Source: Bugulina stolonifera (taxonomy: Eukaryota; Bryozoa; Gymnolaemata; Cheilostomatida; Bugulidae). Taken from it: a DNA stretch of 64,000 nt. The notes under the pieces were generated by a model, which ran no database searches, was not told where the DNA came from, and saw only the letters and a list, made by a program, of their open reading frames with translations. The stretch covers positions 24,740,298 through 24,804,297 of the forward strand of contig OW285189.1 in NCBI GenBank assembly GCA_935421135.1. The letters run 5' to 3'. A program made the position numbers and the translations under genes. This document shows, piece after piece, positions 1 through 12,145 of the stretch; within the stretch, counting starts at the first letter, position 1, and every line of letters begins with the position of its first letter.

Positions 1-246
1 TGTACACGGAACAACCTAAGAAAATGTTTTCACTAGGTGAAAAAAAATATAGCAAATTATCATAATATACAGACATGTACCTTGCATATTATGTACCTTG
101 TGTATTATGTACACTATATAATATTGCAATGCAACCTGTAAGTGCACATTATGTAAATTGCATGATATTCTCTTTACAGGGCTGGTGTAACTAGACACCA
201 TTCTAACATTCAGTTAACATACATGTACATGTAATCTATAGCTCAC

Positions 247-2142
247 CTGGGCTCAGGACAGTAGGGCAGTCCCCAAACGTGCTAGCAATGGCAAATAATG
301 GAGGCAGAAAGGATGCACTTCCTCCTTGAACTATTGGAAGCCTAGAAAAAAAAAATAGTTTGTAGTGTAACCATGTAAGCCTGTTATATCTCATAACGCT
401 TATTGTTTACCAGAGTGGGGCTGCAACCATGCAGTGGCCTACATCAGCAGCCTAACTACTTTCTGACTTGAGAATAGTGCTGACAAATATACACTTGTAT
501 GAAGCTGTGCCAACCCAGCATAACATGTTCATAGGTTAGCTTTGCCTAGTCGTAAGGTTGTTTGAACTGCTGCATGTGAGTATGCCTACAAAAGGATTAT
601 TTTCCACTCTCGGATTTTCAAGAGTCCATAATGTAAGCCTACAGTTGAGTTGGGCACCAACCTATTGTGGGGACTAAGGCTACTATTTTATGACTCTTGT
701 TTGGTTGTACCACGAGAATTATAATTCCATCAATTGTTTGAGGTGTCAACTACTTGCATTGTGTGCAGCATTGCAGACATATTCAATCTGATTTATGCAT
801 GTGTCATATAATTTGCGTTTTGCATTTCATGTGTGTTTTTAATGAAGGACTGGATTTTATTTTACGACAGTTTTAGAGATAAAAGTTTAACATTTGTGTG
901 AGCAGTAGAAGTCTATAACAGAGGAAGACAAGTCTACCCATACCTCGTACCCTAACACTCCAATTCTCTTCACTCCTTTTCCACTAATTTCTATTCTTGG
1001 TCATGTATACAACATGTAGTTATACATACATGTACATGTAGTTATACATACATGTACATGTGGTTATACATACATGTACATTATATCAAGCAGCAAGTGT
1101 ACAGTCGACCTGTTGTACAATATTTCTGATAACTAGTATATTGGGACAAAACGGCTACAGTTCCAACCACTAATTGGAAAATGTTAATGCTCTATATGAT
1201 TGAGGATGTGTATCAATGACCATTACTAGAATTCAATGATATTACATCCTGAAACGTAGAAGATTAAACATACTTCCATTTCAATAAGTATAGAGGAAAC
1301 AGTTTTAGATTGCTGCAATTCTATAGCATCGTGTATACAGGAAGGATGGCTTATGTATGCATGTGAACTGCATGTAGCGATTAAAAGTTCAGCTAAAGAC
1401 ATTATTGTTTACCTGCATCCGAAAGTCGTCTGAAAGAAAGTGATGATTCCAGAAACAAAGAATACAGTTCCAATGAGCTCAGCTTTGGCGACTTCATCAG
1501 TCTCCTTCCCAACCTCTATACACAGAGGAGCAGATATGATAAGGGGCGTGGCAATAGCTCCTCCAGCCATAGTCAGGTAGTGCTATGATTAGCAATAATA
1601 GCAATACAGTAAATAAAATAATAGTAATACAGTAATACAATAATAGTAATACAGTAATACAATAATAGTAATACAGTAATACAATAATAGTAATACAGTA
1701 ATAGTAATACAGTAATACAATAATAGTAATAAAGTACTACCCAAAACTCCATAATAGTATTACATAGTATATTAGCTACTTCTCAATTTTCAGTCAGCAA
1801 ATGTGCTGTTGAATAAATAAAAAGATTACTGTCCTTCGTACATACTTTGTTTATGCCATATTTCTATATTAATAAGAGCACACAGCACAATATTGTAATC
1901 AGCATTTGCTTTACCATAACATTGACTACAACCATGCCTCAAGTTAAACACGTTCTATAGTCTACATGAAGTTCACTAACCTGGAAACCAAACAGGATAC
2001 AGAGATACCACGGGGGTACGTCTTCTATGGAGTACTGTAGCTTAGACCCTGTATCCTGGCTCTCCAGATCACATGCCTGCTGCCGATCTGGAGCTTTCAT
2101 CTGCTGCTCTGTTTCCTCCTCGTGTTGCTTAGCTTCCTCCAT
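247..2142 (-). CDS. SLC23-family nucleobase/ascorbate transporter, N-terminal part
   Basis: Three coding exons are visible: 2142-1981, 1582-1413 and 341-247, with GT-AG introns and continuous frame (54 codons; 56 codons plus 2 bases; 32 codons counting the split one, plus 1 base). The gene runs off the left edge. A charged cytosolic start of about 35 residues is followed by [20 protein letters not shown], the hallmark beginning of SLC23 (SVCT/nucleobase-ascorbate transporter) proteins. The next exon holds two membrane segments ([16 protein letters not shown] and a stretch around [14 protein letters not shown]), and the third begins [14 protein letters not shown], also typical of the family. 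Known members are sodium-coupled plasma-membrane carriers of ascorbate or purine/pyrimidine bases; the substrate cannot be told because the SLC23 signature and later helices lie outside the window. The family call is firm; the exact member is not. Confidence 0.9.
1018..1084. repeat. TACATGTAC-rich tandem repeat
   Basis: About three copies of a unit near 24 bp built on the palindrome TACATGTA with GTTATACATA linkers. It lies in the second intron of the SLC23 gene. The same palindromic motif recurs throughout the window. Confidence 0.8.
1591..1733. repeat. AGTAATACA-type microsatellite
   Basis: Imperfect tandem array of AATAGTAATACAGTAATAC units (period about 18-19 bp, itself made of trinucleotide-like AATA/GTA steps) in the first intron of the SLC23 gene, just upstream of its second exon. 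Confidence 0.85.
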
Positions 2143-5100
2143 TTCTATTTTTCAGAAACAAATGCCTATTCCCCTTTATCTGCAGCTAGGATTAACTTAC
2201 GTGTTTGCTAAGTTAGTTACTACAACGCACAAGTAAATGGTATGCAGCTTGCTTACACGTATATACGATTCCATGACGAACATATATGCATCATGTATTT
2301 GTAGGTACTGATTTGCTGGTACCCTTGTTTGAGATGACAAAGTAGAAGCCAAAAGAAAAAGATTTATTACTTGACAGTCCCTAGTAATTGCTTGTTTGCC
2401 AATGATAATCCTTGAGATTGTCAAAAATTTGATATTACATTGTTTGTACCAGCAGCCTACACATAACCAAACCTGGTAACACCAGTATCCTACTCAGTAC
2501 CATAAACATACAGTAATTATCTTATATTAGCACATATACATATACATGCATACACACACACACTCTATGAACGTTTTCTCACCAATACTGTTATACATGT
2601 AGACTATGGTAAACTATTGTTGTAGTGACCAATGTGAATACCGGACATTGGTATATATAACGCCTACATGTCTATATTATATATACAGTGTATGTTATTA
2701 TTCAAAATCATAACACTTTGGTCTGTTTTCATAAAACTTTCAAGCTACTGTATAATTGAAACCATACTTACATGCGATTCTGAAATTATATCACCCAGGC
2801 AGCTCTGCAGAAATAATACAAACATAATAATGTTATACGGCTCAGCAAGTAATTCATAAAGACCAGTAATATAAAATTGTTGATTTTAATTGCAGAAAAA
2901 AGCAAAAAATACAGTTAGATCCATCAATTGTTGTTGTCCTATTTATATTTTTAATCTCTCACATGCTTTGCCAACTTGATAGAGTGGATACTGACAAAAT
3001 ACAATGTATATTGAGTTATGATGTAGACAAAAATATAACTCACTGTTATATAGGTATACTATTAACTTCACTAACCAGTATATTCACAGACTGTAAGATG
3101 CGTATCCCATCCAGGCACAAGACATGTATACAATATTTTCCATATGTGTATACAGTATTTATGTATACACTGTTATACAGGTAGCTGTATGTGTGCTGTA
3201 TTACCAGGTCTCAGAGGTGTAGTGTGTACTACATGTAAGTCTCCGAGGCAGTGAATTATAGTACAAGTATTGTGAGATATGAAACACCAGTGATCTTAAT
3301 CCGTGATAAGTCAGTCTGATATGATTGAGTATCCAATCAGAAGATAAAGGGCTGAGGCTGGTGACTGCATAGTTGCCATGTGTTATACTACTGTTCAGCT
3401 GATAACAATAATACAGTATGTGAAACAGGGTGGGTGGTGGCTGGATATACATTACACCCATAAGGAGAATAGAATTACAGTGATAAGAGAATAGCATCAA
3501 AGTAGAAGTAATAATATAATGCAACCTCTGTGTGACTCTAACCACTGACCACAGGTGGAGCAAGGTGAGCTAATGCATACCTCATGTGTGTGATCAAGGA
3601 ACCAATCAAGAGTTGTCATACCTTGGTTTCAAGCTTATAATTATAATATTACACTTATCATTTAGGCATTATCCCACTAATTCAAAATGGGTCAGATGTC
3701 TTCCCTTAAATTTGCATTTTTGCATAAATCAAAGCTTTTGAAAAATGTACATAAATATACAGATGTGGGTCATTTTACATGTAAAACACTGTCTGTAGAT
3801 TGTAGGGATATATTCTATAAGAAAGGATAGTAAATTATCAAAATAATATTATACACTGTAGACCTATAATGGATGTCACTGCTGTAACTGAAGTCACATG
3901 TTATAAGGTAAAGGTAAAAATGCATGTTAACAAAGCTTGTCAAATTTCATAGTGACTTGAACACAGGAGTTTTACATGCAACAGCACTATGTGTTACCAT
4001 TATAAGTGTAATGCATGTACATTACAATGGAATGTCTACATGTATTACAGCACAATATAAACAAGTATACCACCATTCTATTACTCATGCTATTTGGTAT
4101 GTTACACTATGTAAGGCAGCACTAGAACTTATCAAGATGAAAGTGTTGGTGTAGTGTAAATGTCCAAGTGTGGAACAATAATCTGGTATAATATACAATA
4201 ATATTGTGTCACCTTTCAGCAGATAGACCCACAGTGTAGTGGCTAGCCAAACTACATGTAATTACACCAATCAGCAGTGGCATCAATTGTGAATTTACAA
4301 AATAATACGCTTAGCTGAGAAAAACATAAACAAATGGTTCATGATTTATTGAGTTTGTTGTTATATACATGTATTATTATATTGATAATTCATGATGCTT
4401 AAAAGTACTCAGCATTTACTTAGCTAGTGTGTATCATTTGCAGCAAGTAAGAGAATAGTACAACACCCTGGGGTTCATGGCCCCATGGATCTGTAAGCAA
4501 TTACTGTTTGTAACTACATGTATATGGTCAATGATCAGCTGGGTGTAGTCATACAGTCCGGAGTTGCCCTCTCTTTGAATGTATTTAGATGAAAGAGCAC
4601 ACAACTTCTGAATATAAGAAATGAACAAGCCTAAAAAAATGTGTCTTCACACTGCACTAAATAAACATGGCCTTGATGCACATTGTTGGTATATGTATTG
4701 TACACATCTAGATGTCAAGTACACTATACACTTTACTGACCTGTTTACTCTACTCTGATTGACCTATATGTCTATCATAATAATGCTCCATGTCAGTAAA
4801 TACTGTAGGGATGGTGTTTGATATATTATGTTACAGCAGTAGGCCTACCATAGGTAGGATCAAAGTATAAAGACATTGTTAACTACAACAGAATCCATAT
4901 TACATGTACTCTACTGTATTTCAAACATATGCTCTCTGAGTGACAAAACCAACGTACGTGCATATTTTGTATAAAGGGAGCAAACATTTGCTAGTAGGGA
5001 ATTGGTTGATGCTGGTATTATATGGATAGGTGGGGTGGTTTGTAGTGAGTGTAACATACTGTAGTATCTGTGAAAGTATTATAACTACATGTAGATTTGA

Positions 5101-5577
5101 TCAGTAGACCATATTACACATAATAGTGTATCGCTACTCTCATGAGAAACTCACACCATATATTTGGAATTATCTTCTCTCGTCAGAGGGATTAGCAAGG
5201 AGATACAACTCTAATTCATACATCTTTTACACAAAATAACACACTGCACTCTTTCCATAACAGACATGCAAGTGTAATATTGTCACAAAGTAAGTAAAAT
5301 ACAGATAACATGATTTTTAAACTCATGAGAAGTATAATAACAATTATAGTTCCCTTAATAGAGCAAAGTCCAATTGAAATATTCTGTTTCTACATGTAGC
5401 GTATGTCCCAATGCATGCCTACCAGGCTAGTAATGGCTTCTGGACAGATTTGGGATACATACTTCATCTAATTAGTATTGATTTACTGACACTGTATGTG
5501 GTATTTTCCTTTTATGGGCAACAGAAGACAACTCAAGCCAAACCAGATTGACTCATCCTGTTGAGATGCTGGGCTTG
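2143..5577. other. Intergenic, no gene recognised
   Basis: Upstream of the SLC23 start codon. AT-rich DNA with short open frames up to 120 codons that show no family resemblance, no paired splice-site structure and no compositional change. The SLC23 promoter must lie near its right-to-left start but no TATA box or initiator could be assigned with confidence. Confidence 0.5.
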
Positions 5578-6392
5578 GCAAGTTCCCTGCTCCAACACAC
5601 TGCCTAAGTACCCTGTTCCAACACACTGCCTAAGTACCCTGTTCCAACACACTGCCTAAGTACCCTGTACCAACACACTGCCTAAGTACCCTGTTCCAAC
5701 ACACTGCCTAAGTACCCTGCTCCAACACACTGCCTAAGTACCCTGCTCCAACACACTGCCTAAGTACCCTGTTCCAACACACTGTCTAAGTACCCTGTTC
5801 CAACACACTGCCTAAGTACCCTGTTCCAACACACTGCCTAAGTACCCTGTACCAACACACTGCCTAAGTACCCTGTTCCAACACACTGCCTAAGTACCCT
5901 GCTCCAACACACTGCCTAAGTACCCTGCTCCAACACACTGCCTAAGTACCTTGTTCCAACACACTGCCTAAGTACCCTGCTCCAACACACTGCCTAAGTA
6001 CCCTGTTCCAACACACTGCCTAAGTACCCTGCTCCAACACACTGCCTAAGTACCCTGTTCCAACACACAGCCTAAGTACCCTGTTCCAACACACTGCCTA
6101 AGTACCCTGTTCCAACACACTGCCTAAGTACCCTGTTCCAACACACTGCCTAAGTACCCTGTTCCAACACACTGCCTAAGTACCCTGTTCCAACACACTG
6201 CCTAAGTACCCTGTTCCAACACACTGCCTAAGTACCCTGTTCCAACTTACTGCCTAAGTACCCTGTTCCAACACACTGCCTAAGTATCCTGTTCCAACAC
6301 ACTGCCTAAGTACCCTGTTCCAACACACTGCCTAAGTACCCTGTTCCAACTTACTGCCTAAGTACCCTGTTCCAACAAACTGCCTAAGTTCC
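5578..6392. repeat. 26-bp minisatellite, about 31 copies
   Basis: Head-to-tail copies of a 26-bp unit whose core reads CAACACACTGCCTAAGTACC followed by CTGYTC. Copies are almost identical, differing mainly at the Y position (T or C, occasionally A) and by rare changes such as CTTACT or CACACAG. There are no unique spacers between copies, so it is a minisatellite and not a CRISPR array. Low divergence suggests recent expansion. Confidence 0.97.
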
Positions 6393-7060
6393 CCTTTTCT
6401 AATAAAATACCAGGTATAGAGTTGAACCCAAAGCTTATTTTCAAGACTGCAAATTTACAAAGAGCTCTTTCACTTTACAACCATATTTTACTACGCAAGT
6501 TTTCTATTATTTCAATGTAGATTCATGTGAGACCATGACATGCCATGTTACGGAGGGCAATGTTGATGATTAGGCCATGATTGCAACTAGTTAAAAGGCC
6601 ACAACTAAAATATTTGAAAGCGTTCTACATTCTAAGAATTCTGCTAAAATACCTTTAATAGTTAACATTAAGCTACATAATTATTGTATTATAACATTGC
6701 GAGTATGATGCTATAGCAATTAGAACTTATGATACCAATGTACAGTGTATTTGTTACATTCCTTTTGTTACATAATGCTGCAACAAGCTACATGTGCAGG
6801 ATAACAGTAAAACAGATTAGAATTATTCGATTATAGTTTTCTGTTTGGTTTTGTTACTTGCATGTAAGCTTACTGAAACAGTTGAAGCAAAATAACAGAA
6901 CTACTTAATCTCATAAAAGAGTAAAGACTAAAATTGTCTCGCTTAGCTCATTAGCTTTAGATTTCAGACGTCACTGTAACGGATTTTCTGCGTAATAAAT
7001 TATATCTAAATGCCGAAACATGCCAACTGAACAAATAAATCTTTCATACCATGTGTAGGT
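6393..7060. other. Intergenic, no feature recognised
   Basis: AT-rich unique sequence between the minisatellite and the small membrane-protein gene. No coding pattern or repeat was seen. Confidence 0.5.
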
Positions 7061-7276
7061 TTACTGAATGATGATATTACCAGTTCGACCCTCAGACTCG
7101 ATTCCTTCTTCTAATTGTTCATGGGCTTTCAGAGTCTTTCTGGCAAAATAATCTCTTTTTGCTGCTAACCAACGCAATCTCCAGGTTTTAAGGTACCATC
7201 CAAACACAGTGCCAAGTACAAACACGCCACCCATAACAACCATTCCTGTGTTACTAGTTAACTGAGCAGACGTCAT
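7061..7276 (-). CDS. Small single-pass membrane protein, 71 residues, unknown family
   Basis: An intact frame from ATG at 7276 to a TAA at 7061-7063. Residues about 10-28 (GMVVMGGVFVLGTVFGWYL) form one hydrophobic helix. It is followed by a strongly basic stretch (KTWRLRWLAAKRDYFARK) and an acidic, probably helical tail. This layout, a short N-terminus with one helix and a basic matrix- or cytosol-side segment, is common in small mitochondrial inner-membrane or ER proteins. I do not recognise the family and assign no function. The terminal codons contain CA|gtaaac, a usable splice donor, so the protein could continue in a further exon. It could also be a chance frame, but the helix plus basic flank argues for a real gene. 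Confidence 0.55.
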   Translation of the reverse strand: MTSAQLTSNTGMVVMGGVFVLGTVFGWYLKTWRLRWLAAKRDYFARKTLKAHEQLEEGIESEGRTGNIIIQ

Positions 7277-7603
7277 CCTAATGTGTCGACTTGTAGGTCA
7301 AACTGTACACAGTGGTCTCCAACAGCTTTGAAATAAATACGAATGAGTCTCTAACCGACCTAAAAAATAAATAGATAGCAGAATCAAAATAGACTCCGAG
7401 TCGCATGGCATTTCTACTTTTGTATATTTTAAATTATTGGTTTAGCTTTAGCATTTGCTTAGTAGACTAGAGGCAGGACAGATTATTATTATCTCATGAA
7501 TAGAGCCCAGTGACGGCTAGTCTCACGGCTACCCAGTATGTCGTCATGCAACTAATTATCTAGTGAAGGTTAGGTTTTGGCCACCGTTGATATCATCACG
7601 TTT
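7277..7603. other. Intergenic, upstream region of the 71-residue gene
   Basis: Contains no recognised coding sequence. It is the 5' side of the minus-strand small membrane-protein gene, so its promoter may lie here; no core element could be assigned. Confidence 0.4.
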
Positions 7604-7729
7604 TGTAATCCACTTGTGGTTTTGTGAACTAGTATAAAAGCAGCTGTTTTGTATTATAAGAGTTGGTTAGAAATAAACTCTGGAATCAACAACTAATCTC
7701 TTATTGGATTATTGCTACTCTGGATTACA
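7604..7729 (+). mobile_element. Solo-LTR-like 126-bp sequence
   Basis: The sequence begins TGTAATCCA and ends TGGATTACA, the short TG...CA inverted ends expected of a retroelement LTR. Inside are a TATA box (TATAAAAG, near 7632) and a polyadenylation signal (AATAAA, near 7671) in the order U3-R-U5 would need. There is no convincing flanking target duplication, no primer-binding site just downstream and no recognisable gag or pol, so it may be a solo LTR, a fragment, or chance. Confidence 0.3.
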
Positions 7730-8774
7730 AGTAAGTTAGTACTATTATCTTTATAAGACCGTTACAGGCCAATCCTACAACTGGGTTTAGGCAACCAGGG
7801 AGCTATCCTTCTAGGATTGGCTGTAGTCTGGATGACCGTCCTACTGGGTAAACAGTAGGGAGGTCGAGTTGCAGCAAGTGTGGCATCTGTTTGGATGTAG
7901 TCAGGTGAAGTAATAGTGGCTTTGACCGACCAACTATTACAATATATGTTGTCATGCAATCTATCATGAGCTTCAACTAAAAGTCTCCTGTCCATGTGCC
8001 ATTGTTAATCTATTACCATGAACAAGAGCAAATGTCTTAGCACTATAATTCAGCCGGGCCAAAAATTCCCTACTAATATCCAGGCAAAAACTATGGAAGC
8101 CAATTGACAATTGGATATGGTCTAAAAAGCTCTGCATGGAGCACCGCAAGACACCATCCACTTTAAACAGCAACTTAAAGAGCAAAGCCCCCAATGAACT
8201 TGAGTTTGAAACCCTCAGCCAACACCAGAAGACAAGCCACAATTGAAGTGCACATAATCTACTCAAGAGAATTCTGCCAAAAGAATAGTATCATCAATCA
8301 TGTTGAACTTGAATCACTAGTCTTCTCTTATTGCAAACTCCTAAATAAGAGACCTTATAATATCCATGTTACCAGAGTCACATTTAGAAGACAACCACCA
8401 GTTAGATTTTTGAAATTTATTAATTTGGATTAAAATACGGTTCAATTTCTAAAAGAATTCGACTATTCCAGTTACTAACATGAGTAATATCACTATGAAA
8501 ATAACATTTTTAGAAGTAATAGTTTAGACGAGCCTATAACTCTAATCTTCTGTACACAACTGTACTAGGTCTAACACTTGGCTCTTCGTTTAAGTATCTA
8601 TATTAATTTAATATAAACAATTATCTGCTTGGCACAAGTCTGTCAATATCTAATCTAGTTCAACCTGTATACGCTTTTGAATACTATACTTAAACTTAAT
8701 ACTAATACAATGTTAATCTAATGTATTGTATAATGTATTTTTAGCAAGGAGTTTATCTTTGAGCAGTCAGAGAC
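7730..8774. other. Unclassified, probably repeat-derived
   Basis: Several frames of 75-97 codons overlap on both strands without a recognisable domain. The stretch lies between the LTR-like sequence and a retroelement remnant and may itself be an old insertion. Nothing specific can be claimed. Confidence 0.3.
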
Positions 8775-8776
8775 TT

Positions 8777-9259
8777 GTTTCAAATCCATGAAAATACCAT
8801 ATTGAAAGCAATTAATAGGAAATGTAGAGACATACTCAAAAACAATATAAACACAGGAATAGTATACACAGGCAATAGACTAAGTGAATTTTTTAACATA
8901 AAAGATAAAACAAGTAAACACCATGAGAATGATATCATTTACAAAATTACTTGCTCAGATGTTAATTGTAGAAAAGAATATATCCTGGCGAAACAGCTAG
9001 AAGACTAGAAGAAAGGATCAAAGAACACAGAGATATAAAAACAGGACAATCCACAGTAGCACAACACAGAGTTAAAGAAGGGCATGGCATCTTCACAGAA
9101 GAAAATATACCTATACTAAAAAAAAACAGATCCAAGAGCAATATTAGGAGAAAAATACTTGAGGCATTACACGTCATCAGACAACACAAACCAAAATTAA
9201 ACGTACAAGGACAATCATACCCCTTAAAACTATTTTGCAACCAACTTAATCAACACTAA
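8777..9259 (+). pseudogene. Penelope-like retroelement remnant, GIY-YIG endonuclease end
   Basis: The reading frame encodes the linker and C-terminal endonuclease end typical of Penelope-like elements: TGNRLSEFFNIKDKTSKHHE, then NDIIYKITC with a Cys-x4-Cys-like pair, then EYI. In the GIY-YIG family the IIYK and EYIGET blocks hold catalytic residues. The first frame runs into a stop near 9006. After two surplus bases (near 8985-8986) the downstream frame continues with the expected ETARRLEERIKEH-type block and ends at TAA 9257-9259, so the copy is frameshifted and inactive. No reverse transcriptase is found upstream, so it is 5'-truncated, as is usual for target-primed retroelements. Confidence 0.85.
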
Positions 9260-9496
9260 CCAAGTATTCACGTAAAATTATTATACCTATAATTAACTTT
9301 ATATCCATTAGTAATAGTTTGAATATTTAGCCTTTGAAGTATAATATTATCCTTTCATCTTATTTATAGCTCTATGACTATTGTGTAAATTACTTTGTAG
9401 CTTTACTCTTAACCTAATCCACTTCCTTAGCTTTTTTTCTTCGATGTACTTCCATTATATAAAGTAGCCCCTAATTTTCAGAACCTCATTTATCCT

Positions 9497-9543
9497 CTGA
9501 TGATGTTACTTGGACAAGTAACGAAATTATTAGGGAATAAATC
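9497..9543 (+). ncRNA. Candidate hammerhead-ribozyme-like motif in the retroelement 3' end
   Basis: CTGATGA (9497-9503) is followed by one T, a perfect 8-bp hairpin GTTACTTG-GA-CAAGTAAC (9505-9522) and GAAA (9523-9526). CUGAUGA, helix II and GAAA in this order form the conserved half of a hammerhead ribozyme core. A second hairpin follows, TTATT-AGGG-AATAA (9527-9540), in the place of helix III, then ATC near the expected cleavage position. Penelope-like elements are known to carry hammerhead motifs. Against activity: an extra T precedes helix II, an extra A follows helix III, and I could not pair a good helix I. It is probably a decayed ribozyme. Confidence 0.4.
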
Positions 9544-9550
9544 TCTACAT

Positions 9551-9862
9551 ATAAAAAATGCGTCTTCCTTGTACTACTATTCATAATTTTTAATTTACAT
9601 TTGAAAAAACGACGGTTTAAAAACTAACAATCAGCGTTAATTAGATACTAAAAATAAAATTTCAATATGAAATTTCGCTGTAAAATTAAAGTCGTGTATT
9701 AGCCAAAATCGCTAGATACATCTAGTAAACTTTGTATGTTAGCAAAGTTACTAGAATTATCTAGGCACATTGATATTAACAGCAAGTGTTGGATTTTCCA
9801 AATTTTAAAAGGGTAAATGGCACTGTGTTGTCGCAAAAGCCGACTTAGCACTCGGTCCTAAA
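9551..9862. other. Flank between retroelement tail and fold-back element
   Basis: AT-rich unique sequence. It ends with GTCCTAAA (9855-9862), the left copy of the 8-bp duplication flanking the fold-back element. Confidence 0.6.
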
Positions 9863-10113
9863 GGTTCACCGACAACTTGACCATTGCAAACCTGACCATG
9901 ACAATCCTGGCCACCGTAAACTTGACCGTAACAATCCTGACCACCGTAAACTTGACCGTTACAATCCTGACCACCGTGAACTTGACCGTTACCATCCTGA
10001 CCACCGTAAACTTGACCGTTACCATCCTGACCACCGTAAACTTGACCGTTACTATCCTGACCACCGTAAACTTGACCGTTACAATCCTGACCACCATAAA
10101 CTTGACCACTTGC
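9863..10113. repeat. Left terminal array of 15-bp units
   Basis: About 16 units of 15 bp alternate between forms like GACCACCGTAAACTT and GACCGTTACAATCCT, giving a visible 30-bp super-period. The outermost units are the most degenerate. The array is open in several frames on both strands with a five-residue period, which follows from the 15-bp period and is not evidence of a protein. Confidence 0.93.
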
Positions 10114-12145
10114 ATATACTCATTCAATTCGTATATAACCCGAAATTTTATTGTGAAATATGATTAAATAAGAGCTATTCCACAATATTACATTACAAAT
10201 TCTACAACAATAATATTTAAGTAGATTTTAGAACACTTGAAAATATTCTGGTGCGACATATTTTCTACAAACTTGACCACCTCTATACAAATCTATGTAT
10301 CTTCACTTGATCAAGATATTTATTGCTACATTTGCTCAACAGTCATCAATCTTCATTTTCAAAGTAGAAATAACTTTTAAATTTCTCAATTTTGGGATTT
10401 ATGATCAATTTTCTATTTTCAGCCATTGACAATTTGCCACAGAACTGGACCGGAACTGGATCACTGGCGATAAAGTGCAACATGTCTTGTCAAAACTTGA
10501 CCACTCTCTCAAACATCTTATTTTTTGAATAGATGTCCATTGTTTTGTTCGGAATTGTGTAGAAAGTATTTTCTCACAGTTATTCAACAAATAATTTTCC
10601 AAAAAAAGTTCGAGCTATAATTAAATTTTTGTTATAATCTATTTTTAGTCATTGTCAACTTGCCCACACATTTCAAGCTCTTTCAAAGTAATGGTACGAG
10701 TTGTCTTTATAAAATTTGACCACTTGATATAACCCGTTAGTAAACAAGTAAATTTTTAAATTTATTGTTAAAATACTTGGGATATTTAGTTTTCTAGGTT
10801 CCTATAGCAAAAGTTTTATTGTAACATCCATCTTCGAATTTGTAAGAGCATTTTACTAGTTTCTGGCAATGTCGTCTTGTCCAAGACACTGGACCCCCTT
10901 GAATAACTTCAGCTGACATGTTAGATACATTAGAGTTATCCTCTCTTAATACAATTAGAGCAGACAACTTCAAAATACTATGTATTATTATTCAGTCAAT
11001 GTTACTCGTATTGAACAACATTGCAAAAATATTATTTATTGTGGATACAATAGACTTCAACATCCAAGATTCATTCACTTTTCTAACCTCATATTCCCTC
11101 TCCTGTGTATCTTTTATAGTGAAATTATAACTTAGTTTACCATCTTTCCTTAATTATTACTCCTGTACTGATACCTAATGCATTTTTACTCTGTTATAAT
11201 ATTTTAGCCCACAGAATTATTTCATAACATCTGTTAGGCTTATTACCAAATAAGTAATATCAATTTTTATAGTACCATGTTGGTGTTATTGAACAATAAT
11301 ATGGATATAAAATTTCCAAAGTTGTCCTTAGATGAACGCATTTATTTACCACTATCTGTACTAAATACAACATTTGGTTTGTTCCATATAATTTTGTAGT
11401 GTTTGTGCGCGCCTGTACGAGGTACGAGCATGGGAGAGAATTAACAGTGGTCTATAATATTGATCTCTCCTTTATTACGTCATGCACTGAGTGTGAGATA
11501 ACCTAATGTGCTGATTAGCATGCTGTACATAAGTGCTGACCCATAGACCCGAGTTAACCTAGCATGTACATCATGTATTGTAGTCAACATGTATGTACTT
11601 AGCTTATCCTAACACCCTGGCTCTTAGTCTCGATGGACCTTGGTTAGAAGGCTACTAGTTTAGAAGAGATCACTCCAGTGTCTTTATTATAGAATATAGA
11701 TGAGACTTTATTGAGCTCCAGCAGACAACTGATCTGCATACAAAAATATCGCTTCTTATATACAAAAACTACTTCCGGTGACTTAATTCCGGCAAAGGAT
11801 GACCAGCAGTAGTTCTCACAAGTAATAGAACAATTGCATTAAGCAGGTATAATATCAAATGTCCAAGGACCAACCTATCCATGCAACGAGATACAATTTA
11901 CACAAATATCAGCAATGTTAGTGATGAAATATCCAACTTCACAATATTTAGCATTGTCTTAGTAAATAACATCATTGCTTAAAATTTAAGCTATGAAGCT
12001 ATTACCTCATAAATAATTTATTAATTTCACTTACAAATATAGTTTGTACATGTACTGTATCCATGTAGTCACACATTCAGAAGTTATCCTCTCTTTTCAA
12101 ATTATAGTGATATGATACATCTTCAGCCTATACTATCACAAAACT
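10114..12145. repeat. Left inverted arm of the fold-back element
   Basis: Matches the right side in inverted orientation at about 90 percent or better by eye, for example 10405-10602 against 17959-18156 and 11400-11760 against 15050-15420. The outer part carries scattered single copies of a CTTGACCAC motif (near 10096, 10270, 10495 and 10720), which look like relics of the terminal unit. The homology fades near 12120-12145. Confidence 0.85.

Noticed and set aside
3201..3563. 120-codon minus-strand open frame
   Set aside because: No family resemblance, no repeated or conserved motif and no neighbouring exons.
5578..6392. CRISPR-like regular repeat
   Set aside because: Copies are directly adjacent with no unique spacers, in a eukaryotic context.
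7762..8266. Possible gag or pol fragment after the LTR-like sequence
   Set aside because: Frames are on the strand opposite to the LTR-like orientation and show no zinc knuckle, protease, integrase or reverse-transcriptase motif.
10918..11130. Hydrophobic 70-codon frame in the left arm, with a relative near 15618-15809
   Set aside because: It is shared only because the arms are copies of each other; the frame is broken in the other copies.
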